Of a stretch of 64,000 nt of DNA, positions 53,215 to 61,476 are shown in pieces. The stretch is from contig NZ_CP009920.1 of NCBI RefSeq assembly GCF_000832985.1, positions 1,860,001 to 1,924,000 of the forward strand, written 5' to 3'. Each line of letters opens with the position of its first letter. Position 1 is the stretch's first letter. Under the pieces are notes generated by a model. It saw nothing but the letters and a program-made list of their open reading frames with translations, did no database searches and was not told where the DNA came from. A program made the position numbers and the translations under genes. Source of the DNA: Priestia megaterium NBRC 15308 = ATCC 14581 (lineage in GTDB: Bacteria > Bacillota > Bacilli > Bacillales > Bacillaceae_H).

Positions 53215-54405
53215 TTAACCAGCTTGTGAATCACGTTTTGTATAATTGTGTACAAACAAAATACCTAGTTCATGATGTTCGTTGTCATACAATGCTCGCT
53301 GAGTAAAGCGAACTTCTCCATTTTCGTCAATAACTTCTAGCTTACAAAAAGCACGGTTATTAACTTGTAATGCTTCATAAAATTTATGGACTTCAGATAC
53401 AGCGATTCCATTTACCTTAATAATCACTTCTCCTACTTTCAAACCCATTTTCTCTGCCGGAGAATGAGGGATGATTCCTAACACAACCAAACCTTGTGTA
53501 CGCTTAGTAAATAGTGCGGGCGCTTTTTCATCGCTCAGACGCTGCTGCAAACGAATCCACTCTCTTCCTATGATCGCTAGAATAACAACAGCTACAGCGG
53601 CAAGAGGATAAAAAATGGCAGCAATCGTAATGACCGTTAATCCCACGCCTAATGCTAATACACGCTTACCGGTAAATTCAATAGATTTAAACGGCACCAT
53701 ACTTTGAATTCGCTGATAAAAACCGATAGCAAAAGGAACAAAAAACAGGCTAAATGACGTTCCGTCAATAGATAACACAGGCCACCATGGAAACACAGAC
53801 GTAATGGCGCTGCCTGGAATTAAGACAAAAAGCGGGACAACCCATAATTTTTGAGAGTAATGAGCTCCAATTTCCTGCCCTCTTTTACTTTTCACAATGG
53901 CTGGAGACGTACCTTTTGCTCCAAATTTCCAAATTAAATATCCTTCTGCTAATACAAGCAGAGACATTAAAATAGTCAGAGAAGGTAAATCTGCGTTATG
54001 AGCTTGCACAGACCACGTTTGAATAAATCCTTCACCGAAACCAGATGCCGGAATAACCAAGGTTGCAAGCACAGCCAGTCCTACGGTGTAAGAAGGAGAA
54101 AGCCATTTAAACGTCCAAGGGCCGCTTATGATAAAAGTTAAAACAGCTACAAGTACAATCATTCCTATAGATACATAGACACCTAGCAACACGGTAACAA
54201 CGGATAAAATCAACCCAATAATGATACCTGGAAAAAATAAATATTTTGCTTCTAAAATAAAATCAAACACGCGAACATGAAAATTCTGACGCTCTCTCTT
54301 GACGCGAGAAAGACCTACAAAAAACGAGACGAGCAGAAATAAATAAGTTAACGGATGTAAAAACAAACGTCCGATACCTTTTAAAAGCTCTAATGCAAAA
54401 TCCAT
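53215..54405 (-). CDS. minJ: Cell division topological determinant MinJ
   Basis: Membrane protein that links DivIVA at the poles and septum to MinD, so that new septa do not form beside old ones. The 396-residue protein has about seven or eight hydrophobic segments and a C-terminal PDZ domain (about residues 295-375, containing LGIIPHSPAEKMGLKVGEVI). I start at 54405, where AGGTGGTG precedes the ATG, rather than at 54429. Position next to csbA matches B. subtilis yvjD. Confidence 0.92.
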   Translation of the reverse strand: MDFALELLKGIGRLFLHPLTYLFLLVSFFVGLSRVKRERQNFHVRVFDFILEAKYLFFPGIIIGLILSVVTVLLGVYVSIGMIVLVAVLTFIISGPWTFKWLSPSYTVGLAVLATLVIPASGFGEGFIQTWSVQAHNADLPSLTILMSLLVLAEGYLIWKFGAKGTSPAIVKSKRGQEIGAHYSQKLWVVPLFVLIPGSAITSVFPWWPVLSIDGTSFSLFFVPFAIGFYQRIQSMVPFKSIEFTGKRVLALGVGLTVITIAAIFYPLAAVAVVILAIIGREWIRLQQRLSDEKAPALFTKRTQGLVVLGIIPHSPAEKMGLKVGEVIIKVNGIAVSEVHKFYEALQVNNRAFCKLEVIDENGEVRFTQRALYDNEHHELGILFVHNYTKRDSQAG

Positions 54406-54523
54406 TTTTTCACCACCTGTATTTTTCACATTTTTATTACAACATTTACGATTGATTGTTATGTATCATAGGCTTCTTTATTTTATCAAAATGCATCACT
54501 AACCGACAATGTTGTTTTTACTA

Positions 54524-54560
54524 AAAAAGTTCCGTGCTTTGGAAAAGCACGGAACTTTTT
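54524..54560 (-). terminator. Terminator of ctpB
   Basis: A perfect 16-bp stem (54524-54539 with 54545-54560) is followed on the minus strand by TTTTTTAG. It lies just after the ctpB stop at 54568. Confidence 0.92.
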
Positions 54561-54567
54561 CTACTTC

Positions 54568-56007
54568 TTATTGACTAGCTAGCTTTAAAGCCGTTTGAAG
54601 CTGACGATCTTCATCTTTTGATTTAATTTTTTCTAGAAGTTTTGTTTGTAAAAGCGCTGCTGTATCTTCATCGATTTCACCTGTAGCTTTTTGCTTATTG
54701 GTTTTTTGGAATGCAGTTACAGCTGTTTCTGTCTCTTTACTAAAGTATCCGTCTGTACGTCCAGGTTCAAAGCCAAGGCCTTTTAGCATCACTTGAGCAT
54801 TCTTCACTTGGTCACCTGTCATATCACGTGTTAATGGCTTTTTATCAACTTGAATTGGATTTGCATAATAATAATCCGGCTGCTTGACTTCTACTGTTGG
54901 CTTTATACCTTTTTCGTTAATCCAGTTTCCATCAGGCGTTAGCCATTTATAGAACGTTAATTTTAAATTACTGCCGTCTTCCATTGGAACAGCTTGTTGA
55001 ACGGTTCCTTTTCCATAGGATTTTTCACCGACTAGCTTGTATCCTCCTGCTTCTTTTAATGCCCCGGCAAGAATTTCAGAAGCGGATGCACTCCCTCCAT
55101 CAATCAAGGCCACAATTGGATAATCCTTTTGCTTTTTCATTGAAGAAACCACTTTTTGACGTTCACCGTTACGATCTTCAATTTGGATATATGGCTTTTT
55201 ATTCGTTACTAATTTATCAAGCATTTTTTCAACGCTCGTTAAATAGCCACCAGGATTTCCCCGAACGTCTAGAACTAAGCCATCGATATTTTTATTTTCA
55301 AGTTTTTTCAACTGTTTCGTAAATTCGTCTCCCGTTGATTCAGAGAATGACGTAATTTCCATGTAGCCAATTTTTTTATTGTTTACATTTTTAACAGAAG
55401 AATAGACGGTTTCAATTGGAATCTCATCTCTTACAACTTTTACTTTCATCGTTTCTTTCACGCCCGGTCGTTGAACATCTAATGTCACGGTAGAGCCTTT
55501 TTTACCGCGAATTTTTAATACTGCTTCATTCAATTCCAGACCCGCGATACTTTTACCATCGATCTTTAAAATCTGATCATTTGGTTTTAATCCTGCTTTT
55601 TCCGCAGGAGATTGTTTAAACGGAGCTACGATTGTTACTTTTCCATCTACCATGCTTACTTCAGCGCCAATTCCCTCAAACGATGAATCAAGAGACTGCG
55701 TGAATTGCTGTGCCGTTTTCTTATCCATGTAAGATGAGTGAGGGTCTCCTAAGGTTTGTACCATCCCTTGGATTGCGCCATCTAATAATTTTTTGTCATC
55801 TACATCTTTGTAATATTTTGAAGATATCAGTTCATAAGCTTGCTTGATTTTGTCTAGCTCTTCCTTTTCCACTTTACTATCATTTGAAGAAGTTGTAAGG
55901 GGGGTACTGACCGTTCCAGCATTTGCATACTGAATGCCAAAATATGTACCAGCTGCTCCAACAACTAAGGAGAGTGCCATTAATAGTGCAACGATTTTCC
56001 GATTCAA
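54568..56007 (-). CDS. ctpB: S41 family C-terminal processing peptidase CtpB
   Basis: Exported serine protease with a Ser-Lys dyad. The 479-residue precursor has a signal peptide (residues 1 to about 30), a PDZ domain (about 90-180, ending in a MVDGKVTIVAPF-type start), the S41 domain with catalytic Ser in GGSASASEIL and Lys in KSYGKGTVQ, and a C-terminal peptidoglycan-binding domain (GYFSKETETAVTAFQ). B. subtilis CtpB cleaves SpoIVFA to trigger sigma-K during sporulation; that role here is inferred. Confidence 0.94.
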   Translation of the reverse strand: MNRKIVALLMALSLVVGAAGTYFGIQYANAGTVSTPLTTSSNDSKVEKEELDKIKQAYELISSKYYKDVDDKKLLDGAIQGMVQTLGDPHSSYMDKKTAQQFTQSLDSSFEGIGAEVSMVDGKVTIVAPFKQSPAEKAGLKPNDQILKIDGKSIAGLELNEAVLKIRGKKGSTVTLDVQRPGVKETMKVKVVRDEIPIETVYSSVKNVNNKKIGYMEITSFSESTGDEFTKQLKKLENKNIDGLVLDVRGNPGGYLTSVEKMLDKLVTNKKPYIQIEDRNGERQKVVSSMKKQKDYPIVALIDGGSASASEILAGALKEAGGYKLVGEKSYGKGTVQQAVPMEDGSNLKLTFYKWLTPDGNWINEKGIKPTVEVKQPDYYYANPIQVDKKPLTRDMTGDQVKNAQVMLKGLGFEPGRTDGYFSKETETAVTAFQKTNKQKATGEIDEDTAALLQTKLLEKIKSKDEDRQLQTALKLASQ

Positions 56008-56103
56008 GTTCTTTCATCCTCCTCAACCTTAAGCCATCTCTTCTTATTATAATAGATACAACCAAAACTATGTAATAAAAAGGATGCATGTGTTATTTGT
56101 AGC

Positions 56104-56138
56104 AAAAGGCACCACACAAATCAAGTGCGATGCCTTTT
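56104..56138 (-). terminator. Terminator of the M23 peptidase gene
   Basis: A stem of about 14 pairs with G-U wobbles (AAAAGGCA with TGCCTTTT at its base) lies 40 bases past the stop codon. Confidence 0.65.
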
Positions 56139-56180
56139 TGTTAAACTATATGTTGAGCTTGTACCACGTATGCTAGGAAC

Positions 56181-57389
56181 TTAAAATTTAATATAACTTT
56201 CAGGGTTTACAGCGGAACTTTTACCTTTCCAATCGCCTTTATGCAATTCAAAATGCAGGTGAGCACCAAACGAACGTCCTGTGTTCCCTATATAACCTAA
56301 TTGTTGACCTTTATTGATAGATTGACCGCTTGAGACGCTGTAGCTCTCTAAATGGGCATAAACTGTAACCCACGTCTGACCTTCTACATTGTGACGAATA
56401 AATACGGCATTACCAAAAGAAGAAGAGTGATATGCTCTAATTACCTTTCCGCTTGCTGCGGCTACAACTGGCACACTTTCTCCTCGCTTTCCAATATCAA
56501 TACCATAGTGTCCTCTTCCAAACGTTTCTCGATACCCAAAATGAGATGTTACCGGGCCCTTTGCTGGCCTCATAAACGACCCGCTTGTAACAGGGGGTGC
56601 CTCCTCCGTTGCCCCGGCTTTTTCAATTTCTTGCTGTTGAGCTTGTACTGCATTTTTTTGATCAGCTAAAATAGAAGCTTGCTCTTCTAATCCAACGGCT
56701 TCTTCATTAAATTCTTTTTCCTGATCTTTGAGCGTTTGCATGAGCTGATTCTTTTCATCCACTTGTTTTTGCAGCTGCGCACGAAGATTTTTAAGCTCTT
56801 CAAGCGCTTGATTTACTTCCGTTAGCTTGTTTTGAACTTTTGTTTCTTTCTCTTCTTTTGCCTTTTTATCGGCTTCATGCTGCATTAACAAATCACGGTC
56901 AGCCCCTACAATTGTCGAAACCGCACTCACTCTGCTAATAAAGTCTCCGAAGCTTTCAGAGCCTAGCAGTACATCTATGTAATCCACAGACCCGCCATTT
57001 TCTTGTAAAGCCCGAGCACGTTTTTTTAATAGCTCATTTTGTTTTTCAATTCGTTTTTTTACAACGTCAATCTCGCTTTTCAGCTTTTCGACGTCTTGCT
57101 TTGCTTTTTCTACTTCAGATTCACGGCTGCGGATATCTGCATTCGTTTGTCCGACTTCTGAATCCAAGCGCGCAATCTCAGCTTCTTCATTTTTTTGCTT
57201 TTCTTGAACCTCTTTTAATTTCTCTTTATTTTGATTAATATTTTGGTTCACATCATCACTTTTTTTCTCTAAATCACTGAGTTTAGTAGTGCTGGCACTT
57301 TGTGCATAAGCAATTTTTTCATTACCTATCCAAGCCGCACTTAGTCCAACTAAAACTGCTGCTGTCATTACTAATGTCTTACGTGTCAT
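56181..57389 (-). CDS. Murein hydrolase, EnvC/PcsB-like coiled-coil M23 peptidase
   Basis: A 402-residue secreted protein: signal peptide (1 to about 29, ending AYA-QS), a long coiled coil (about residues 35-255, rich in Glu, Lys, Gln) and a C-terminal M23/LytM endopeptidase domain. The zinc motifs are complete: HYGID (H-x3-D) and HLHFE (H-x-H), so it should be active, unlike E. coli EnvC. It lies next to ftsEX, whose product activates coiled-coil hydrolases through the ExLoop; the coiled coil fits such a partner. Substrate bonds are likely peptide cross-links (family inference). Confidence 0.9.
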   Translation of the reverse strand: MTRKTLVMTAAVLVGLSAAWIGNEKIAYAQSASTTKLSDLEKKSDDVNQNINQNKEKLKEVQEKQKNEEAEIARLDSEVGQTNADIRSRESEVEKAKQDVEKLKSEIDVVKKRIEKQNELLKKRARALQENGGSVDYIDVLLGSESFGDFISRVSAVSTIVGADRDLLMQHEADKKAKEEKETKVQNKLTEVNQALEELKNLRAQLQKQVDEKNQLMQTLKDQEKEFNEEAVGLEEQASILADQKNAVQAQQQEIEKAGATEEAPPVTSGSFMRPAKGPVTSHFGYRETFGRGHYGIDIGKRGESVPVVAAASGKVIRAYHSSSFGNAVFIRHNVEGQTWVTVYAHLESYSVSSGQSINKGQQLGYIGNTGRSFGAHLHFELHKGDWKGKSSAVNPESYIKF

Positions 57390-57480
57390 TTGTTTCTCCC
57401 CATCTGCACATATTTCCCCGTATAAACGGGCATTAGCAAGACCCCCATTAGCACTTTTTTCTATTTTTATGTGTAATTAC

Positions 57481-57524
57481 ACAACAACCTCACATTTGAT
57501 AAACATCAAATGTGAGGTTGTTGT
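57481..57524 (-). repeat. Perfect 20-bp inverted repeat between ftsX and the M23 peptidase gene
   Basis: ACAACAACCTCACATTTGAT (57481-57500) pairs perfectly with 57505-57524 around an AAAC loop. On neither strand is it followed by a T run. It is probably an RNA hairpin that limits read-through from ftsEX into the peptidase gene or protects the ftsX mRNA end. Confidence 0.75.
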
Positions 57525-57549
57525 AATCTATTATGTTAAAAATCTATTC

Positions 57550-58440
57550 TTATTTTCGCAAGAACTTACGGATGGATAATGTACTTCCCCACATCCCAAT
57601 TAGACCGCCGATTAACAGTAACAGTAGCGATACTTGAAGCACGAATGGAAAGGCAGGTAAAAGTTCAAAGAATCCATCAAATTTAGGTTGAACTTCATTA
57701 TATAAAACGCTGTATACACCGATAATAACTGCAATTGGCACAATAGAACCAAGCAATCCTAAAAACAGACCTTCAATAAAGAACGGCCAGCGAATAAAGG
57801 AGTTTGTGGCTCCAACTAAGCGCATAATTTCAATCTCTTCACGGCGAGCTACAATCGTAATTTTAATTGTATTTGAAATTAGGAACATTGCTGTAAATAG
57901 AAGCCCTAAAATCAGCACTACTCCGATATTACGAGCTACTTTCAGCACTTTAAATAACTTTTCAACTTGATCTTGGCCGTATTGAACTTTTGCTGCATAC
58001 GGATATTTCTCAATTTGTTTAGCTACTTTTGCGACATCAGTCGGCTCTTTTGTTTTAACAACAAATACATCATTTAATGGGTTTTGCTGTTCAAACGGTT
58101 CAAAAGCTTGTCCTTCATCACCCATACTATTAATCAAATCTTTTAACTCTTTATCTTTAGAAGAAAACGTCACCGTATCAACTTGCTTAATTGCATCTAG
58201 CTTTTCCTTCATTGCTTTTCGATCATCTGCTGTCGCTGCAGCATCAACGTGAACGCGAATTTCCACATCATTTTCAATCAATTTAGCAATGTGGTTTAAA
58301 TTCATCATCAACATAAAAAATACGCCTACAAGCAAGAGCGTCACGGTAACAGCACTTGCAGATGCGAATGTCATCCAGCCGTTTCTTCCTAAACTTTTAG
58401 ATCCTTCACGTAAGTGGCGACCGAATGTCCTAGCCTTCAT
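57550..58440 (-). CDS. ftsX: Cell division ABC transporter permease FtsX
   Basis: Membrane partner of FtsE that passes ATP-driven conformational change to a cell-wall hydrolase outside. The 296-residue protein has four hydrophobic segments (near residues 20-40, 170-190, 220-240 and 265-290) and an extracellular loop of about 125 residues after the first. I start at the ATG at 58440 (MKARTFGRHLREG), with AGAGGTG nine bases ahead, which overlaps ftsE by 11 bases. It is translationally coupled to ftsE. Confidence 0.95.
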   Translation of the reverse strand: MKARTFGRHLREGSKSLGRNGWMTFASASAVTVTLLLVGVFFMLMMNLNHIAKLIENDVEIRVHVDAAATADDRKAMKEKLDAIKQVDTVTFSSKDKELKDLINSMGDEGQAFEPFEQQNPLNDVFVVKTKEPTDVAKVAKQIEKYPYAAKVQYGQDQVEKLFKVLKVARNIGVVLILGLLFTAMFLISNTIKITIVARREEIEIMRLVGATNSFIRWPFFIEGLFLGLLGSIVPIAVIIGVYSVLYNEVQPKFDGFFELLPAFPFVLQVSLLLLLIGGLIGMWGSTLSIRKFLRK

Positions 58441-59116
58441 ATCCGTATTCACCTCTTACTTCATCGCGCACAACATTCCCATTTTCAATCGCAATTACGC
58501 GCTTTCGAATTGTATTTACAATTTCACGGTTATGCGTTGCCATTAAAATAGTCGTACCGCGTTTATTAATCTCCTCAAAGATATCCATAATTTCCCACGA
58601 AGTCTCCGGATCAAGATTCCCTGTCGGTTCGTCGGCGATGACAACCTTAGGACTATTCACAATTGAACGCGCAATAGACACACGCTGCTGCTCTCCTCCA
58701 GATAGTTCATCAGGGAAAGAATCGATTTTACCCTTTAACTTAACAAGCTCTAGCACCTCTAGCACTCGCTTTTTAATTTCTTCGGGACTTTGCTCAATTA
58801 CTTCTAGTGCAAAAGCAATGTTTTCGTAGACCGTTAATTTTGGAAGCAGCTTGAAATCTTGAAAGACTACACCAATATGACGTCTAAAGATAGGAACTCT
58901 GCTATCTTTTATTTTTGCTACATTTGCACCGTTTACAATGATATTTCCTGAAGAAGGCTTTTCTTCACGATACATCATTTTAATAAAAGTGGATTTTCCT
59001 GCTCCACTTGGTCCTACGATATAAGCAAACTCACCTTGATTAATCTTGATGCTAATGCCATTGATTGCTTTTACACCGTTCGGATACGTTTTATATACAT
59101 TTTGCATTTCAATCAT
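58430..59116 (-). CDS. ftsE: Cell division ATP-binding protein FtsE
   Basis: ATPase of the FtsEX complex. The 228-residue ABC protein has Walker A GPSGAGKSTF (residues 36-45), signature LSGGEQQRV, Walker B VVIADEPTGNL and the switch His in ATHNREIV. It is the first gene of the ftsEX pair. The 338 bases upstream hold a TTGACA at 59163-59168 with TAAAAT 15 bases on and a TATAAT at 59227-59232; neither is a clear promoter. Confidence 0.97.
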   Translation of the reverse strand: MIEMQNVYKTYPNGVKAINGISIKINQGEFAYIVGPSGAGKSTFIKMMYREEKPSSGNIIVNGANVAKIKDSRVPIFRRHIGVVFQDFKLLPKLTVYENIAFALEVIEQSPEEIKKRVLEVLELVKLKGKIDSFPDELSGGEQQRVSIARSIVNSPKVVIADEPTGNLDPETSWEIMDIFEEINKRGTTILMATHNREIVNTIRKRVIAIENGNVVRDEVRGEYGYEG

Positions 59117-59454
59117 AAGTAATCACCTAATCAAGTGTGTTATTTTAATACTATGTAAAACTTGTCAAAATACGACAAAACTCTACAATTCAAACCAAAA
59201 ATTCGACTCTTCTCACGCGCTTTCTCATTATAACATCACTCTTCGTGAAAATAAGCCCCAAAAATATTACATTTTTATTTCAAATATGACATAAGTAGGA
59301 TATTTTTAGCAAGGTATGAGAATTTATCCTTATTTATAATTCTGTTGTTTTTTGCTGTTCATTTTTTACGAATATCGTTAGACAAAGCAGATTCATGTCT
59401 ACTTTTTTTACAAACAAGGTATGATAAATAAGAAAAACGATGAGGAGGGATAAC
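59117..59454. other. Divergent intergenic region, ftsE and the flavodoxin-like gene
   Basis: A 338-base AT-rich stretch between divergent genes. I find no small gene or structured RNA in it. Possible promoter pieces are listed with ftsE on the minus strand and, on the plus strand, TATGAT at 59420-59425. Confidence 0.4.
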
Positions 59455-59991
59455 ATGATCACCATTTATGGAAGTTCACGAGAAAACGGAAATACGGAGG
59501 AATTAGCTAAAGCAGTCTTAAAAGATATCAATACGGAAGAAGTTTACTTGCGCCGGCATACCATTAATCCCATTACTGATATGCGTCACGATGAACTTGG
59601 ATTTACCAATCAACAAGATGATTATTATGATATAGCGAAAAAGATGGCAGCGCACGACACTATTTTATTTGTTACGCCTCTTTACTGGTACGGTATGAGC
59701 GGATTAATGAAGAACTTTGTGGATCGTTGGTCTGAAAGTCTTAGAGATTCGACAATCAACTTTAAAGAACAAATGAAAAATAAGCGCGTGTATGTATTAG
59801 TAGTAGGGGGCACAGGTGCATCTGTAAAAGCTCTTCCTCTTATTATGCAATTTCAATACATTGTCGATTTTATTGGCTCTTCCTTTAGCGGATACATCAT
59901 TGGAGAAGCCAATGCACCTGGAGACATAGCAAAAGATGTCAAAGCTCAAAAGCAAGCCATTGTCTTAAACCAAGAATTAAAGCAGCTTTAA
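59455..59991 (+). CDS. Flavodoxin-like NAD(P)H-dependent oxidoreductase
   Basis: A 178-residue protein of the flavodoxin-like reductase family. The FMN phosphate-binding loop GSSRENGNTEEL begins at about residue 5, and the isoalloxazine site TPLYWYGMSGLMKNFVDRW is at about residue 78. It probably reduces quinones or other electrophiles with NAD(P)H. I start at 59455, with GGAGGG just ahead, rather than at 59440. It is alone and divergent from ftsE; its substrate is unknown. Confidence 0.85.
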   Translation: MITIYGSSRENGNTEELAKAVLKDINTEEVYLRRHTINPITDMRHDELGFTNQQDDYYDIAKKMAAHDTILFVTPLYWYGMSGLMKNFVDRWSESLRDSTINFKEQMKNKRVYVLVVGGTGASVKALPLIMQFQYIVDFIGSSFSGYIIGEANAPGDIAKDVKAQKQAIVLNQELKQL

Positions 59992-59995
59992 CACA

Positions 59996-60023
59996 AAAAT
60001 AAGACGGGTATCCGTCTTATTTT
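59996..60023. terminator. Bidirectional terminator between the flavodoxin-like gene and cccB
   Basis: A perfect 12-bp stem (59996-60007 with 60012-60023) has A/T runs on both sides. The cccB stop codon lies within it. Confidence 0.9.
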
Positions 60024-60331
60024 TTCTTTGCCAGCCAAGCAGCAACTTTCTTTGCATCTTCTTCATTAATTAGTCCCTTTGGCATACCGCCTTGACCATT
60101 ATTGATAATGTTTTCAATTTCAGCTTCTGAGTGCTTGCTGCCTACATGCTGCAAGCTTGGTCCATTCGCTCCTCCTAAATCTACTCCGTGACAGCCTGTA
60201 CAGTTTTTCTTCACAATGTCTTCTGCACTCGCTGAAGATTCACCAGCAGATTCATTTTTAGAGCTTCCTCCGCCGCACGCGGACAAAACAAGCGCTAGAC
60301 CGATTGTTAACGTCAGTAATACTTTTTTCAA
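60017..60331 (-). CDS. cccB: Cytochrome c-551 lipoprotein CccB
   Basis: A small membrane-anchored cytochrome c that carries electrons to cytochrome oxidase. The 104-residue precursor has a signal peptide ending in the lipobox LSAC (Cys19), a Ser/Glu-rich spacer, the haem site CTGCH and the distal Met in GGMPKGL. I choose the TTG at 60331, with GGGGGAG upstream, over a GTG at 60361. Position between prfB and ftsE matches cccB of B. subtilis. Confidence 0.92.
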   Translation of the reverse strand: MKKVLLTLTIGLALVLSACGGGSSKNESAGESSASAEDIVKKNCTGCHGVDLGGANGPSLQHVGSKHSEAEIENIINNGQGGMPKGLINEEDAKKVAAWLAKKK

Positions 60332-60455
60332 GCCTTCTCCCCCTTGCTGTAGAGTTTTCACTCTATTATAACCTACTCCAGAATGTTTAAAACACTCTGT
60401 TTACAAGGACTTTGTTTCAATTTCATGAATTCTCTCATCACACTTATGTATACGA

Positions 60456-61172
60456 TTAAGCAATTGATTCGTTTCCTAAACGTTTTTTGTATACTACGCG
60501 TGAAATTGTCACACTGAGCTCATATAAAAGCAGAAGCGGGACAATGACTAAAATATCCGAAATAAAATCAGGAGGAGTAATAAGTACGGATATCACAATT
60601 AAAGCAAAATAAGAGAGCTTCCTTGCTTTAGCTAATCTTAATGGGTTTAGAACCCCTAAGCGCGTTAAGAATAGAACAACTAAAGGCATTTCAAATAAAA
60701 ACCCAAACGGTAAACACAGATTAAGCATAAAACGGAAATAATGCTCCGCCGTAAACATCAGTGAAAACTGATCATTCGATAAGCCCGTTAAAAATGCTAA
60801 AACCATTGGAAATAAAACAAGATAACCGAACCCCAGTCCGCTTACAAACAAAAGAAAAAAGAATGGAATGAAGGTAATCAGAACCTTATATTCTTCCTTT
60901 TTTAACCCGGGTGAAACAAACCGAAATACTTGATAAGCAGCTACTGGAAGTGTAAAAGCCAGCGCAAAAACAAATGCAATCACCATATAAATCCATACGA
61001 TTTCACTTGGTCCAAGTACCGCAAGCTTGCCGTCCAAATCTTTTACTAGCCAGTGATAAATATCTTGCACAAATACAAAACTAACAATAAGTAAAACTAC
61101 AAATGCACAAAGTGTTTTAATAATACGAACACGCAATTCTTCAAGGTGCTCCATCAAGCTCATTTCTCCCAT
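60456..61172 (-). CDS. tatC: Sec-independent protein translocase TatC
   Basis: Receptor of the twin-arginine translocase. The 238-residue protein has six membrane segments and the conserved MSLMEHLEELRVRII start and FxxPGL motif (FRFVSPGLKKEE) in the second loop. It is the TatCd-type partner because tatA and phoD lie just upstream. A perfect 12-bp hairpin (61199-61226) lies between tatA and tatC. Confidence 0.96.
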   Translation of the reverse strand: MGEMSLMEHLEELRVRIIKTLCAFVVLLIVSFVFVQDIYHWLVKDLDGKLAVLGPSEIVWIYMVIAFVFALAFTLPVAAYQVFRFVSPGLKKEEYKVLITFIPFFFLLFVSGLGFGYLVLFPMVLAFLTGLSNDQFSLMFTAEHYFRFMLNLCLPFGFLFEMPLVVLFLTRLGVLNPLRLAKARKLSYFALIVISVLITPPDFISDILVIVPLLLLYELSVTISRVVYKKRLGNESIA

Positions 61173-61198
61173 TGTCTTTCTCTCCTTTCTGACAAGTA

Positions 61199-61226
61199 GA
61201 AATAGACGAGTTTCCTCGTCTATTTC
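61199..61226 (-). repeat. Hairpin between tatA and tatC
   Basis: GAAATAGACGAG pairs perfectly with CTCGTCTATTTC around a 4-base loop (61199-61210 and 61215-61226). It is followed on the minus strand by TACTTG, with no T run. It may set unequal tatA and tatC expression by partial termination or processing. Confidence 0.6.
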
Positions 61227-61231
61227 CTTAC

Positions 61232-61450
61232 TTACAATGTGGATTCCTTCCCTTTTTGTTCAGAAACGGTTGCGGTCTGCTTTTCTTTAACACTTTCATC
61301 ATCTGATACGAGCCCTTTTGCTGCTCCTTTAAATTCAGTTAATGTTCGTCCAAACGCTCGTCCAACTTCCGGCAGCTTAGACGGTCCAAAAATTATTAAC
61401 GCAATGACTAAAATAATAACCAAACCAGGGATTCCAATATTAGAAAACAT
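61232..61450 (-). CDS. tatA: Twin-arginine translocase subunit TatA
   Basis: Pore-forming subunit of the Tat system. The 72-residue protein has one N-terminal membrane segment (residues 3-20), the hinge [14 protein letters not shown], an amphipathic helix and a charged tail. No separate TatB is present, as usual in Bacillus. It lies 26 bases after phoD, the probable cargo gene. Confidence 0.96.
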   Translation of the reverse strand: MFSNIGIPGLVIILVIALIIFGPSKLPEVGRAFGRTLTEFKGAAKGLVSDDESVKEKQTATVSEQKGKESTL

Positions 61451-61476
61451 ACTTGACCTCCTTTTTCTTACTTAGT

